5,913 nt of DNA, taken from the NCBI GenBank assembly GCA_937944035.1, contig CALDZQ010000113.1, forward strand, positions 1-5,913, read 5' to 3'. The translations under genes and the position numbers were made by a program. The number at the start of each line of letters is the position of its first letter. Positions within the stretch are counted from its first letter, which is position 1. Shown here piece after piece: positions 5,581-5,913 of the stretch. Below the pieces are notes generated by a model, which was not told the DNA's origin, searched no databases, and worked only from the letters and a program-made list of their open reading frames with translations. The stretch comes from an uncultured Neomegalonema sp. Lineage in GTDB: Bacteria > Pseudomonadota > Alphaproteobacteria > Rhodobacterales > Rhodobacteraceae.

Positions 5581-5913
5581 CTAAATCTCCACCCGCTGCA
5601 CCGCGTCGGGGTAGATCTCGCTCATGGGCAGGGATTTGCCATCGCCCTGCATCAGGCGCACATGGTGACGCCGCAATGCGCGCGGATGGTCTGCGCCGCA
5701 GGAATGGGCGATCAGATTGACCCCGTACTCGATCTTTTTGGCGAAGTTCTTCACACGCTCGGACTTCACTGCCGGGTCGAGACCTTTTTGCAATCTTGGG
5801 TTGTGGGTGGTAATTCCTGTCGGGCAGGTATTCTTGTTGCACTTCAGCGCCTGGATACAGCCGAGCGAAAACATAAAGCCGCGCGCAGAGACAACAAAAT
5901 CAGCACCCGCGCA
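5581..5913 (-). CDS. FMN-binding glutamate synthase family protein (C-terminal part)
   Basis: The frame is open from the right edge and ends in TAG (5581-5583), giving the last 110 residues. The start lies outside the window. The peptide begins CAGADFVVSARGFMFSLGC and contains CIQALKCNKNTCPTGITT: the cysteines at window residues 19, 25 and 30 have the spacing C-x5-C-x4-C that binds the 3Fe-4S cluster in glutamate synthase large subunits. The following HNPRLQKGL and the tail HSCGADHPRALRRHHVRL are typical of the stand-alone FMN-binding glutamate synthase family (COG0069-like proteins), which lack the glutaminase domain of GltB. Members are cytoplasmic flavoproteins, and their substrate is often unproven despite the name. 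The C terminus (MSEIYPDAVQRVEI) looks complete. A 456-bp gap separates it from the RTX gene, so cotranscription is unlikely. Confidence 0.88.
   Translation of the reverse strand, partial: CAGADFVVSARGFMFSLGCIQALKCNKNTCPTGITTHNPRLQKGLDPAVKSERVKNFAKKIEYGVNLIAHSCGADHPRALRRHHVRLMQGDGKSLPMSEIYPDAVQRVEI

Noticed and set aside
5537..5842. Second minus-strand frame overlapping the glutamate synthase family gene
   Set aside because: It is rich in Arg and Pro without family features, while the overlapping frame has the conserved iron-sulfur cysteine motif and typical C terminus.

Overview
The window looks like alphaproteobacterial chromosome. Its coding DNA is moderately GC-rich, it carries a DUF2189-type membrane protein and an FMN-binding glutamate synthase family protein of the kinds common in that class, and it has a two-hairpin intergenic element similar in layout to repeats I remember from that class. 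The genus cannot be told from the sequence.

Layout from left to right. (1) Bases 1-402, plus strand: the C-terminal 133 residues of a DUF2189-family integral membrane protein whose start lies outside the window. (2) Bases 403-561: a short convergent intergenic gap holding two strong stem-loops (426-469 and 484-527); the second, read on the minus strand, is followed by a T-rich tract and probably terminates the large gene. (3) Bases 562-5124, minus strand: one 1520-residue acidic RTX protein that fills most of the window. It has an N-terminal right-handed parallel beta-helix-like region (about residues 1-460), a long array of glycine/aspartate-rich calcium-binding nonapeptides (about 461-1434), and a C-terminal type I secretion region (about 1435-1520). 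The array contains a recent exact-period 270-bp tandem duplication (about 92% identical) and three long-form interruptions. The gene uses a TTG start behind a clear Shine-Dalgarno sequence. (4) Bases 5125-5580: an AT-richer 456-bp intergenic region with the RTX leader, several inverted repeats and competing hairpins just after the upstream gene. (5) Bases 5581-5913, minus strand: the C-terminal 110 residues of an FMN-binding glutamate synthase family protein with its three-cysteine iron-sulfur motif.

The three genes do not form an obvious pathway. The RTX gene appears to be a single-gene unit: it has its own leader and terminator, and no type I secretion transporter genes lie in the window, so the exporter must be encoded elsewhere. 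The flanking genes look like ordinary housekeeping or metabolic neighbours. I see no RNA genes, insertion sequences, CRISPR arrays or phage genes. The most notable items are the RTX protein's architecture (reminiscent of alginate epimerases but without their catalytic motif), its recent internal duplication, a small inserted beta subdomain in the beta-helix, and the two-hairpin intergenic element.
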